From NCBI GenBank assembly GCA_022770525.1, contig JALEHN010000054.1, forward strand, positions 1 to 46,470: a stretch of 46,470 bases of DNA, read 5' to 3'. The notes under the pieces were generated by a model that was not told the DNA's origin, did no database searches, and worked only from the letters and a program-made list of their open reading frames with translations. The position numbers and the translations under genes are program-made. This document shows positions 17,149 through 24,835 of this stretch, piece by piece (within the stretch, counting starts at the first letter, position 1; every line of letters starts with the position of its first letter). This DNA is from Clostridiales bacterium (GTDB lineage Bacteria > Bacillota > Clostridia > Lachnospirales > Lachnospiraceae).

Positions 17149-17942
17149 TCTGCCACCTCCCTGATTGCCCGTTTTAATAATATTTTGCAGATATGTCTGC
17201 GGTAATCTGCGCTGGCACGCATATTTGATGTAAATGGTACTTCTTCAATAAGCTGCTGTGCATTTTTAATGACTGTGTCGATATCTGACCAGTCCGCCTG
17301 TGATAAATACTCTGAAGTCTTTTGGGCAATCATTGCTTTCGCAGAACGCGCGCCGACAGTAACGACACAATGATCAGATGTTTTACTCAGAGCAAGATTA
17401 ACAACAGGAAAATCTGACTGAGAATTTCTGAAATGCTGATAACTTTCCTTAGCACCATTCTTCTTAATCACAATCTTTACAATAATGTCTTTTGATCTGT
17501 AAGACATATCCATAAACTGAATCAGCGGTATTTCTCCGGCTTTATATAAAACGACATAGGTATCAAGTGCCAAAAGCGTTGTCAAAAAGTCTGAAAAACC
17601 ATATCGTCCGAACACGGAACCGCCGACAGTGACAGTATTTCTAAACTGTGTGCCAATGATTGGTTCTACACATCTTGCGACGCTGCCTCCAAAATACTTT
17701 TTAAGAATCGGGCTTGTTTCTACAGTTCTGTAAGATGTCATCGCACCGATTTCAACAGCGTCTTCTGTCTCATTAATAAAGTCCAGACCGCATGCCGACA
17801 AATCAACAGCTGTCGTCATTCTCCGGTTTCCCATACGAAGCCATGCACAACCGCCGACAATATAATTGGTATTTCTTGCCATCAACGTTTTATAGGCCTC
17901 ATCAATGTTTGCAGGAATTGCATATTCTTTTGCTGTAAACAT
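17142..17942 (-). CDS. Molybdenum hydroxylase FAD-binding subunit
   Basis: 266-aa medium subunit (CO dehydrogenase flavoprotein/XdhB type). FAD-binding segments Y-I-V-G-G-C-A-W-L-R (about residue 31) and N-T-V-T-V-G-G-S-V-F-G-R are visible, followed by the compact C-terminal domain. Slightly short for the family but complete. It transfers electrons from the [2Fe-2S] clusters to NAD+ or another acceptor. It lies second in the transcript, 29 nt after the Mrp-type ATPase gene. Confidence 0.93.
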   Translation of the reverse strand: MFTAKEYAIPANIDEAYKTLMARNTNYIVGGCAWLRMGNRRMTTAVDLSACGLDFINETEDAVEIGAMTSYRTVETSPILKKYFGGSVARCVEPIIGTQFRNTVTVGGSVFGRYGFSDFLTTLLALDTYVVLYKAGEIPLIQFMDMSYRSKDIIVKIVIKKNGAKESYQHFRNSQSDFPVVNLALSKTSDHCVVTVGARSAKAMIAQKTSEYLSQADWSDIDTVIKNAQQLIEEVPFTSNMRASADYRRHICKILLKRAIREVAEC

Positions 17943-17971
17943 TTTTTTCCTCCGTTATGTTTATGTTAAAA

Positions 17972-18793
17972 TTAAATAGTTTCTATATAACGAACAACAT
18001 CCGCAAGGTAGCTGTTCTCAAAATCTTCAATACGGCCTTCATCACAGAGTTTTGCAATGACAGGTTCGATCGGCAGTTCTGAATAAGACGGAATGTCAAG
18101 TTTTTCAGCAGTTTCTTTGCCGTTACCCTGACCGTAAAGATATATTTTTTTGCCGCAGTCCGGGCATGCCAGATAGCTCATATTCTGTACAAGCGCTACA
18201 ACCGGGATATTCATCTGTTTTGCCATGTTGTAAGCCTTTTTCACAATCATTTCAACCAGTTCCTGAGGGGAAGTAACAATAACGATACCATTGACCGGCA
18301 ATGACTGAAATACTGTCAGAGGAACGTCACCGGTTCCCGGCGGCATGTCCACAAGAAGATAATCCAGCTCACCCCATAAAACCTCATTCCAGAACTGTTT
18401 TACGACACCCGCAAGTACAGGTCCGCGCCAGATCACAGGCATTTCTTCATCTTCAAGCAGCATGTTAATTGAGATAATCTTGATGCCGGTCGATGTTTCA
18501 GCAGGAAAAATCCCCCGGTCATTACCTTCGGCTTTTTCATGAACACCGAAAACCTTCGGAATGGACGGCCCGGTAATATCCGCATCGAGAATACCGACTT
18601 TATATCCTTTTCTCTGTAATAAAACAGCCATCTCCGATGTCACAAGTGATTTGCCCACACCGCCTTTACCGCTGACAATACCGATCACATTTTTAATACT
18701 GCTGAACGCATTCTGTTCAACTTTAAAATCATTTTTTCTTGATGCGCAGTCTGACTGGCTGCATGAACTGCAATTTGATGTGCATTCACTCAT
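17972..18793 (-). CDS. Mrp/NBP35-type P-loop ATPase
   Basis: 273-aa cytosolic ATPase of the Mrp/ApbC/NBP35 family, which carries and delivers [4Fe-4S] clusters. It shows the deviant Walker A motif G-K-G-G-V-G-K-S (about residues 42-49), D-M-P-P-G-T-G-D, and the C-P-D-C bridging motif. An extra N-terminal Cys cluster (Cys4, Cys8, Cys11, Cys16) recalls NBP35. It is the first gene of the SDMH transcript, so a role in loading the hydroxylase or its accessory proteins is a reasonable inference, but the protein may serve the whole cell. Confidence 0.93.
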   Translation of the reverse strand: MSECTSNCSSCSQSDCASRKNDFKVEQNAFSSIKNVIGIVSGKGGVGKSLVTSEMAVLLQRKGYKVGILDADITGPSIPKVFGVHEKAEGNDRGIFPAETSTGIKIISINMLLEDEEMPVIWRGPVLAGVVKQFWNEVLWGELDYLLVDMPPGTGDVPLTVFQSLPVNGIVIVTSPQELVEMIVKKAYNMAKQMNIPVVALVQNMSYLACPDCGKKIYLYGQGNGKETAEKLDIPSYSELPIEPVIAKLCDEGRIEDFENSYLADVVRYIETI

Positions 18794-18874
18794 CGTTTAA
18801 ACACTCCTTAATTTTAATGTTTGATTCATTTCAAGGCTCGCCCGCGAGTCCCGGTTTGATATTCATCTAAAACT

Positions 18875-20098
18875 TTATAACGCTAAAAATGTCTTCAAAA
18901 GAACGATCGTATCCCTGTATGCCGCAAACCGTCCTTCACAAACCACCGGCACTGCATCATCAGACATATCATGAACAGCCACATATTCATGATATTCATA
19001 TTCCTTGACCATAACCTCTTTGTAAAACGTTGTGATCAATGTCTGGTCCCTGTATATACCCGAGAATTCTCCGAAGCGGCTGTTGTAACAAAAGCTTCTG
19101 CCGCTGTCGGTGACACAAATGACCTGTTTGTCATAGGTGATTTCTGACTCGGTCATATCTTCAATATCATAATCCGGTTCATAATATACATGGTAATTCC
19201 ATGAATCATAAAAATAGAGACCGCCTTCTTCATATGGATACTGACGGATGATCCGGTTTTTGCCGGTATTTATATCATGTAAAACAATCTGTTCTGTCCT
19301 GCTTTCACAATTTCTTAAACGATACACAATCTCATCGTTATCATTTTCATAAAAGCGTACAGCACTAAACCTGTCCGATATACATATTTCTTCAAGAAAT
19401 AACGGTGTCCGCTGTGTCACCGCACGGATAAAAGCTTTTTTATCTGCCTTATAAACAGCACTTGACGGCCCATCCTGACCATTCACACACTTTGCCGCCC
19501 TCAGTTCATCATCCATATCTATGCCGCGGCTTACCGCAAAAACGATACAATTCTCATCGTTACCGCACACTTTAACCGTTTCCAGAAGGCTATGGAGTCT
19601 TTTATCTGTGACCGGATACCGCTTTTTTGTATATATATCATAGAGATAACACAGATTCAGGTAATTGCCGCCGTCATCATTCATACTGTATAAATGCATC
19701 AATTCGTCAGTCTTTTCAACTTCATCAATCACCAGCAAGTATTGTTCATCGATCAGATACAGATTCAATATCTCTCCCAACGCTTCGATGACAAGTTCAC
19801 CTTCAGGTGCCCATGTCTTTTTATTGATTCTTCGAAGCCGCAGCCTGTAATCCTGCAAAACATTGACTGCATAAAAGTAATCCTTTGACTGTCCGTAAGT
19901 CTGGAATGACTCATACAGTCTCGTATAATCCAAAACAGCAAGTGTTTCCTTTTCACCTGATTCAAAATGACAGCGTTCGATCCGACACATGTCCATCACT
20001 TCATTTTTGCAGTCAATGGCATAGACCATGGAAGTATCATCGATTTCAAGAACCTCTGTCTCTGTGTCGAAAGCATCAATCAGGTTTATACATTTCAT
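18875..20098 (-). CDS. Hypothetical protein, ~407 aa
   Basis: I do not recognise the family. The product is acidic and rich in Tyr, Asp and short beta-strand-like blocks (for example L-Y-F-Y-D-S-W-N-Y-H-V-Y-Y), suggesting a repeat or propeller-like fold. There is no signal peptide or membrane helix. ATG at 20098 is preferred over the frame opening at 20116 because GGGAG lies about 10 nt upstream. It has its own promoter inside the end of the preceding gene and is followed by an 81-nt gap before the Mrp gene without a clear terminator, so it may be cotranscribed with the SDMH genes. Confidence 0.75.
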   Translation of the reverse strand: MKCINLIDAFDTETEVLEIDDTSMVYAIDCKNEVMDMCRIERCHFESGEKETLAVLDYTRLYESFQTYGQSKDYFYAVNVLQDYRLRLRRINKKTWAPEGELVIEALGEILNLYLIDEQYLLVIDEVEKTDELMHLYSMNDDGGNYLNLCYLYDIYTKKRYPVTDKRLHSLLETVKVCGNDENCIVFAVSRGIDMDDELRAAKCVNGQDGPSSAVYKADKKAFIRAVTQRTPLFLEEICISDRFSAVRFYENDNDEIVYRLRNCESRTEQIVLHDINTGKNRIIRQYPYEEGGLYFYDSWNYHVYYEPDYDIEDMTESEITYDKQVICVTDSGRSFCYNSRFGEFSGIYRDQTLITTFYKEVMVKEYEYHEYVAVHDMSDDAVPVVCEGRFAAYRDTIVLLKTFLAL

Positions 20099-20130
20099 TA
20101 AACCAGCTCCCTGCATAATTAGTCGATTTT

Positions 20131-20159
20131 ATTATACACTAAATTTCCCACCGCTACAA
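20131..20159 (-). promoter_or_regulatory. Sigma-A promoter of the 407-aa hypothetical gene
   Basis: Minus strand -35 TTGTAG (20154-20159), 17-nt spacer, -10 TATAAT (20131-20136). It overlaps the stop codon of the upstream gene. Confidence 0.7.
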
Positions 20160-20939
20160 GGAAGAAATTAGATCTGTGACCATATGCTCATATTTATCTC
20201 TGCATTCATCATAATTTCCATTTTCAATATCCGTTATGCAAGGCGCAATATATGTATGATATAGATGAGAATATACTAAATCAGCGTCAGCCCGGTGATC
20301 AATCGACGCAACAATAGCCGGTGCTGTTTCATAATACATATCAATAAGCTTTGGCCCGTCTTTTTGTTTTTCAAGCCAGAAATCCCGGAAATACCGAAGC
20401 GTCATAAGTTCATAGCAATCATCAGGCAGATTTCGCTGTCTGCATACGGCAGTTGTAATATAGCAGAATTTTCGTTTATTAAAGCCTTCTGAAATAGCTT
20501 CATAGCTGCCTCTTGTAATCGTATATTTCGTATAGACTTCCCGCCAGCGCTCAACAAGCGCGTCTGCAAGCTTATCCGCCGCTTCGCCCTGATAATGGCC
20601 TACGGCCGGTACGACAAACAGCGACATATAAATATGATCACCGTATTTTCCTTTAGTCGCCTCACTTTTCTTAAATGACTGATGCTTTTTAACAGCACCA
20701 CCCACAATACTTGCCGCAGCATCTTTAATCAGCTGTTCTTTTTCTTTTTCATCAGAACTGATATAAAGCCCGTTTAATATTTCCAGTGCCGGCTCGATCA
20801 TTTCATAAAGCTTATCAAAACTCGGCTGATAATTCTTTTTATTAAACATTTTATTTATATCGTCGTCATAATAAAAAACCTGTCCGAATATTTCAGACAT
20901 ACGGGCTTTTTTATCATCATTAACCGCAATAGTTTCCAT
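20154..20939 (-). CDS. CFI-box-type protein of unknown function
   Basis: 261 aa. A region around residues 157-190 carries the C-Y-I-T-T-A-V-C ... L-P-D-D-C-Y-E-L-M-T-L-R-Y-F-R-D pattern. This Cys/Thr-Thr-Ala box is found at the end of many otherwise unrelated bacterial proteins (the CFI-box); its function is unknown to me. The rest is helical and charged, without signal peptide or membrane segment. The ribosome site AGGAGGTAG fits the start. The upstream Nudix terminator isolates it. Confidence 0.75.
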   Translation of the reverse strand: METIAVNDDKKARMSEIFGQVFYYDDDINKMFNKKNYQPSFDKLYEMIEPALEILNGLYISSDEKEKEQLIKDAAASIVGGAVKKHQSFKKSEATKGKYGDHIYMSLFVVPAVGHYQGEAADKLADALVERWREVYTKYTITRGSYEAISEGFNKRKFCYITTAVCRQRNLPDDCYELMTLRYFRDFWLEKQKDGPKLIDMYYETAPAIVASIDHRADADLVYSHLYHTYIAPCITDIENGNYDECRDKYEHMVTDLISSL

Positions 20940-20976
20940 CTTCTACCTCCTGATAAATTTTTGTCATACACAAATG

Positions 20977-21003
20977 AAAAACCCCTGCCTGGCAGGAGTT
21001 TTT
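20977..21003 (-). terminator. Intrinsic terminator of the Nudix gene
   Basis: Stem AAAAACTCCTGCC / GGCAGGGGTTTTT with one mismatch and a very short loop, ending in TTTTT on the minus strand. The symmetric A/T flanks allow bidirectional action. Confidence 0.85.
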
Positions 21004-21012
21004 CACCGGACA

Positions 21013-21465
21013 CTAAAAATACTTTTTACTGCCCCATAGATTACTTTTTTTAAGTTCGAGATATTCATTGTAGGCCTTTTCCAGAATCTGTTTTTCATTC
21101 GTAAACTTCAGTAAATGATAGGCTTCATGATATTTATAATATCCGGAATCCACAAAAAACTCCTCCCGCTGAGGTTTGCTGTAATAGTTGTCCGACATCA
21201 TAAGATACCAGTGAACGTCTTTAACAATCGTATCACTAGATGTATTAAATGTGTACTGACTTTTTCCGACATATTTAATAATTGATGCGCTGACCCCCGT
21301 TTCCTCCTTCACCTCACGGACAGCGGTTTCTTTATACTCCTCGCCTTCTTCAACAGTACCTTTCGGTAATACCCATCCTTCGTACTTATTCTTATAATTC
21401 TTATAAAGCAGAAGGATCTTACCTCTGAAAATAACCACACCGCCACAGCTCGTTGCTTCAATCAT
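21013..21465 (-). CDS. Nudix hydrolase
   Basis: 150-aa hydrolase of nucleoside diphosphate-X compounds. The full Nudix box is present at residues 36-58: G-T-V-E-E-G-E, then R-E-V-K-E-E-T-G, matching Gx5Ex7REUxEExGU. The substrate cannot be predicted; the Lys/Tyr-rich N-terminus and compact size resemble MutT/diadenosine-type members. It is monocistronic, with its own promoter and terminator. Confidence 0.95.
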   Translation of the reverse strand: MIEATSCGGVVIFRGKILLLYKNYKNKYEGWVLPKGTVEEGEEYKETAVREVKEETGVSASIIKYVGKSQYTFNTSSDTIVKDVHWYLMMSDNYYSKPQREEFFVDSGYYKYHEAYHLLKFTNEKQILEKAYNEYLELKKSNLWGSKKYF

Positions 21466-21511
21466 CGCAATTCCTCCTGTATTCTTTTGGTGTGTAACAC
21501 AATATGCTAAT

Positions 21512-21540
21512 AGTATACCGCTTTTTTACGAAGAATACAA
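21512..21540 (-). promoter_or_regulatory. Sigma-A promoter of the Nudix gene
   Basis: Minus strand -35 TTGTAT (21535-21540), 17-nt spacer, -10 TATACT (21512-21517); AGGAGG precedes the start. Confidence 0.75.
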
Positions 21541-21541
21541 T

Positions 21542-21623
21542 AGTTATCTTTCCGGGATCAGGCGCAAATCGTTATCTGCCGAAAATATGACGCAAACGGC
21601 TACCTGCCGAGATAAGACGCAAA
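21542..21623 (-). repeat. Three degenerate ~27-bp tandem repeats spanning the PBP stop codon
   Basis: Units (plus coordinates): 21597-21623 (contains the last seven PBP codons F-A-S-Y-L-G-R and TAG), 21569-21596 and 21542-21568. On the minus strand each begins TTTGCG(T/C)C and ends in GG(C/A)(A)AG(G/A)TA. The two downstream copies are non-coding. Confidence 0.75.
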
Positions 21624-23507
21624 TAACTGCTGTGCAATAGGCACTGCCGTATAACTGCTGCTTGTGTTTGCATCTTCCACGAGAACACAAACAGCGATTT
21701 TTGGCGAATCCGCAGGCGCAAATCCGACAAACCATGCATTATTGCCGGCATTATCCACTTCTGCCGTACCGGTCTTGCCTGCAATATTCATACCGAGGCT
21801 GCTTAATGAAACAGCTGTGCCCCGGCTAACCACTTCCTGCATCATACTTTTTAGCATCTCAGCTTCTGATGTTGACATGATACTTCCATAACTTTCGGGC
21901 ATAAATTTTTCAAGCTGCGTCCCTGTATTGCTTTCCACGGAATCCATCAGATATGGCTTCATCACAACACCGCCGTTGGCTATGGCACCTGTAATCATCA
22001 GCGCATGCAGCGGCGTCATCGTCGTCTGCCCCTGTCCGATCGACGTTGCGCCGATCTCCCACTGTGTCGCGCTGTCTGAAAGTGTAAATGAACTCTGACT
22101 GTGTGGAATATCTGTCGGCAGCTTCTGATTAAATAGCATCGTATTGCATAATTCATTCATTTTTTTAATATTCAGACTTAATCCAATATTGGCAAAAGAG
22201 GAATTACAGGAGTTCGCAAAAGAATCTGTAAGATTCTGCGTACCGTGGGAGTGACCGTCGAAACAGCTCAGCACCGCATCTCTTCCGCCGCTTTCAAGCG
22301 CTATACTGCCGTAACATGTATAGCTGTAATTGCCGTAATTCGGATATTCTCTGATATATTCCAGCGCTGTGATCATCTTAAATATAGACCCCGGCGTAAA
22401 TGTACCTCCGGTCGCCTGATTCAAAAGTACTTTACTGTTTTTATCAGATATGACAGCATCATAATTCTGCGCAAGGGTATTGGGATCATAATCCGGTTTG
22501 GATACCATGCAAAGTATTTCACCTGTTGACGGATCCATGGCCAGTACAACACCTTTCTGGCTGCCAAGCGCCTCATAAGCCGTTTTCTGCAGATTTGTAT
22601 CCAGTGTTGTGATCACATTATCGCCCGGACTTTTATTTCCTTTCAGCTCATTATAAGCCTTCTGAATCGGGTTGATACTTGAAGTCAGCAAATAATATTC
22701 ACCTGATGCTTCGATACCGGATTTGTTTGTTTTTGACATGCCCACAACATGGGAAAACATCTCATGATATGGATAACTCCGGTATTCATTGCCGCTGCTG
22801 TCTGTCAGTGTTTCCGCAAGAACCGAACCGTCCGATGCAAGTATTTTTCCTCTGATGACCGTATCGGCAAGCTTTGCAACCCGGATATTGTTTGGATTAC
22901 TAAGCGCCTCTTTACTGTCGATAACATCAAAATAAACAAAATAGCCGATCATCGCAAAAAACAGAATGAGGAATCCATATAAAATCCCCATGATCTGATT
23001 ATTTTTAACCCTTTTAGGCTTCTTTTTATCGGCTTTTCTCGCGCGTTTTGATCCGGAATAAATCTGCGCATCATCTTCCGGAGCTAAATCCTGCTCTGAA
23101 TCCAAATCTTCCTCTAAATCCAAATCTTTCCCTGCATAATGATCAGATTGTCCGCTTCCGTAGCCGCCGCGGTTATCATTATTATCACCATAACTGCCGC
23201 GGCCATAATTATCTTCATCATAACTGCCGCGATCATAATTTCGTCCATCGTAGCCGCCGCGATTATAATTTCGTTCATCATAACCGCCGCGATCATAATC
23301 TCGTCCATCGTAGCCGCCGCGATCATAATTTCCTTCATCAGCCCCGTAAGTGTCTGAAGGATATTCATGATAGCCATACGGATTTCTATAATTATCATCA
23401 AACTGATCGTTTTCAGGATCATAACTTTCATCTAAAGGCATATGAAATACTGTGTCTTCAAAATCGTCTTCACCCGGCACATAGCCGCCCTTACTGTACT
23501 TTGACAT
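21600..23507 (-). CDS. Class B penicillin-binding protein (PbpA/FtsI-like transpeptidase)
   Basis: About 635 aa. It crosslinks peptidoglycan outside the membrane. A long acidic, Tyr/Gly/Arg-rich cytoplasmic N-terminus (residues 1-165, with 10-residue repeats) precedes one membrane helix (about 172-195) and a short dimerisation-type region. The transpeptidase domain has the S-x-x-K motif in T-P-G-S-I-F-K (about 370), S-C-N (about 434) and K-T-G-T-A (about 577). ATG 23507 has GGGAGG 9 nt upstream. It overlaps the FtsW/RodA gene, the classic SEDS polymerase/bPBP pair. The repetitive N-terminal extension is unusual. Confidence 0.93.
   Translation of the reverse strand: MSKYSKGGYVPGEDDFEDTVFHMPLDESYDPENDQFDDNYRNPYGYHEYPSDTYGADEGNYDRGGYDGRDYDRGGYDERNYNRGGYDGRNYDRGSYDEDNYGRGSYGDNNDNRGGYGSGQSDHYAGKDLDLEEDLDSEQDLAPEDDAQIYSGSKRARKADKKKPKRVKNNQIMGILYGFLILFFAMIGYFVYFDVIDSKEALSNPNNIRVAKLADTVIRGKILASDGSVLAETLTDSSGNEYRSYPYHEMFSHVVGMSKTNKSGIEASGEYYLLTSSINPIQKAYNELKGNKSPGDNVITTLDTNLQKTAYEALGSQKGVVLAMDPSTGEILCMVSKPDYDPNTLAQNYDAVISDKNSKVLLNQATGGTFTPGSIFKMITALEYIREYPNYGNYSYTCYGSIALESGGRDAVLSCFDGHSHGTQNLTDSFANSCNSSFANIGLSLNIKKMNELCNTMLFNQKLPTDIPHSQSSFTLSDSATQWEIGATSIGQGQTTMTPLHALMITGAIANGGVVMKPYLMDSVESNTGTQLEKFMPESYGSIMSTSEAEMLKSMMQEVVSRGTAVSLSSLGMNIAGKTGTAEVDNAGNNAWFVGFAPADSPKIAVCVLVEDANTSSSYTAVPIAQQLFASYLGR
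23154..23333 (-). repeat. 30-bp coding tandem repeat in the PBP N-terminus
   Basis: Six degenerate 30-bp units encode 10-residue units of the type N-Y-D-R-G-G-Y-D-G-R (residues about 61-120). The first four are well conserved and the last two decayed. Long antisense frames here are shadows of the repeat. Confidence 0.88.
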
Positions 23508-24828
23508 CGCCATGCACCTCCCTTTGTTTCAGCAGATACAATCCCTGAATGACTGAAAATACTAATATTGTTGATAATATCGAACTGCCGCCGTAGCTGA
23601 TCAATGGCAGTGTAACACCTGTATGCGGTATAAACTTGACAACACCGCCGACACATAAAAGTACCTGAACACCGTAAGCTGCACTTAACCCCATGGCAAG
23701 CAGTTTATAAAAGCTGTCCGTGATTTTAAGAGAAATATTAAAAAACATCATAAGACAGCTGATGTAAATAAGCAGCAGACATATACCAAACAGGGCACCC
23801 ATTTCCTCAACAATCGCCGTAAATATAAAGTCGCTTCCGGCAATCGGTGTAATTTCCGGCATACCTTTATAAAAGCCTGTACCAAACCATCCGCCTGTAC
23901 TGATTGCAAATAATGACTGCGCAATCTGATAAGTCGACGCCTGATAATCCGACCACGGATACCGCCATGCCTGTACTCTGACACGGACATGGGCAAACAA
24001 CCTGTATGCCACAGCCGCAGCAGCTGCCAGTCCGCCGAATCCAAGCCCCAAATATCTGAGCTTTCCTGTCGCTATATAGAGCATGATCACATATACGGTA
24101 AAGAAAATAAGCGCCGCACCGAGATCTTTTGCCGCCACAAGAATTAAAACATGAATCGCCGCACATGCGGAAATAATAACGATATATTTAAAATCCGTCC
24201 GCCGGCAGAGCATAGCCGCTATAAAAAATACGAAAACAATTTTAGCCAGCTCCGATGGCTGCAGTGATACCGGACCTACGGAGATCCAGCCTGTTGCGCC
24301 ATTTAAATTTTTTCCGACGCCCGGAATGAATACAGAGATAATCATAATGATTCCGAGAACACCGTAGACTGGACCGATTTTTTTCAAAAAAGCACCCTTC
24401 TCAATAATCACAGGCACCGCAAGGGAAATAACGATGGCCACAACCGCTATCATAAACTGCCGGCTTACCGGGTAATCCGCACTGTCAAGACGGCTCAGTT
24501 CCACAAAACCGATCATCAATAAAAAGCACATATTATTGATAATCAGCCTCGACGCCCTGCGGTACATCACGCCATAAAATACAAGAGTACATACAAACAG
24601 CACGACCTGAAGGAAATAAAATACAATAACCTTCATATCCTTTGTATTCAGATAAATCAGTAAGTAAAAAATAAAATGGATCAAAAACATTAAAACGTTC
24701 TGCACCATATAAACAGAACCTCTGTCAAAATCATATTTTGCTCTGAATACAGTGAAACATTTCATCGCATAGACCGCTGTCAGTATGACCAGCAAATACT
24801 TAGAAAACTGTGTTATAATATTTAACAT
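23491..24828 (-). CDS. SEDS-family peptidoglycan glycosyltransferase (FtsW/RodA/SpoVE)
   Basis: 445-aa polytopic membrane protein with about ten helices. SEDS hallmarks are visible: L-Q-P-S-E-L-A-K after helix 4, K-D-L-G-A-A-L, W-R-Y-P-W-S-D-Y-Q, and the C-terminal H-T-G-V-T-L-P-L-I-S-Y-G-G-S-S motif. It polymerises lipid II, working with the downstream class B PBP, whose gene it overlaps. FtsW and RodA cannot be told apart here; the PBP pairing and an extra N-terminal stretch favour a RodA-like elongation or FtsW-like accessory role. It starts 8 nt after the U32 gene. Confidence 0.92.
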   Translation of the reverse strand: MLNIITQFSKYLLVILTAVYAMKCFTVFRAKYDFDRGSVYMVQNVLMFLIHFIFYLLIYLNTKDMKVIVFYFLQVVLFVCTLVFYGVMYRRASRLIINNMCFLLMIGFVELSRLDSADYPVSRQFMIAVVAIVISLAVPVIIEKGAFLKKIGPVYGVLGIIMIISVFIPGVGKNLNGATGWISVGPVSLQPSELAKIVFVFFIAAMLCRRTDFKYIVIISACAAIHVLILVAAKDLGAALIFFTVYVIMLYIATGKLRYLGLGFGGLAAAAAVAYRLFAHVRVRVQAWRYPWSDYQASTYQIAQSLFAISTGGWFGTGFYKGMPEITPIAGSDFIFTAIVEEMGALFGICLLLIYISCLMMFFNISLKITDSFYKLLAMGLSAAYGVQVLLCVGGVVKFIPHTGVTLPLISYGGSSILSTILVFSVIQGLYLLKQREVHGDVKVQ

Positions 24829-24835
24829 ATTTCAC

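Noticed and set aside
18794-18874. Hairpin GGACTCG/CGAGCC before the Mrp gene as a terminator or riboswitch
   Set aside because: The stem is short with a bulge and has no T-run; no molybdenum-cofactor riboswitch architecture is recognisable in 81 nt.
23154-23333. Possible CRISPR array from regular 30-bp repeats
   Set aside because: Units are contiguous with no spacers and stay in frame inside a PBP gene.
23048-23548. Plus-strand frame of 166 aa rich in R-R-D-H-N repeats
   Set aside because: It is antisense to the PBP N-terminal repeats, has no ribosome site or promoter, and its repetition mirrors the real coding repeat.
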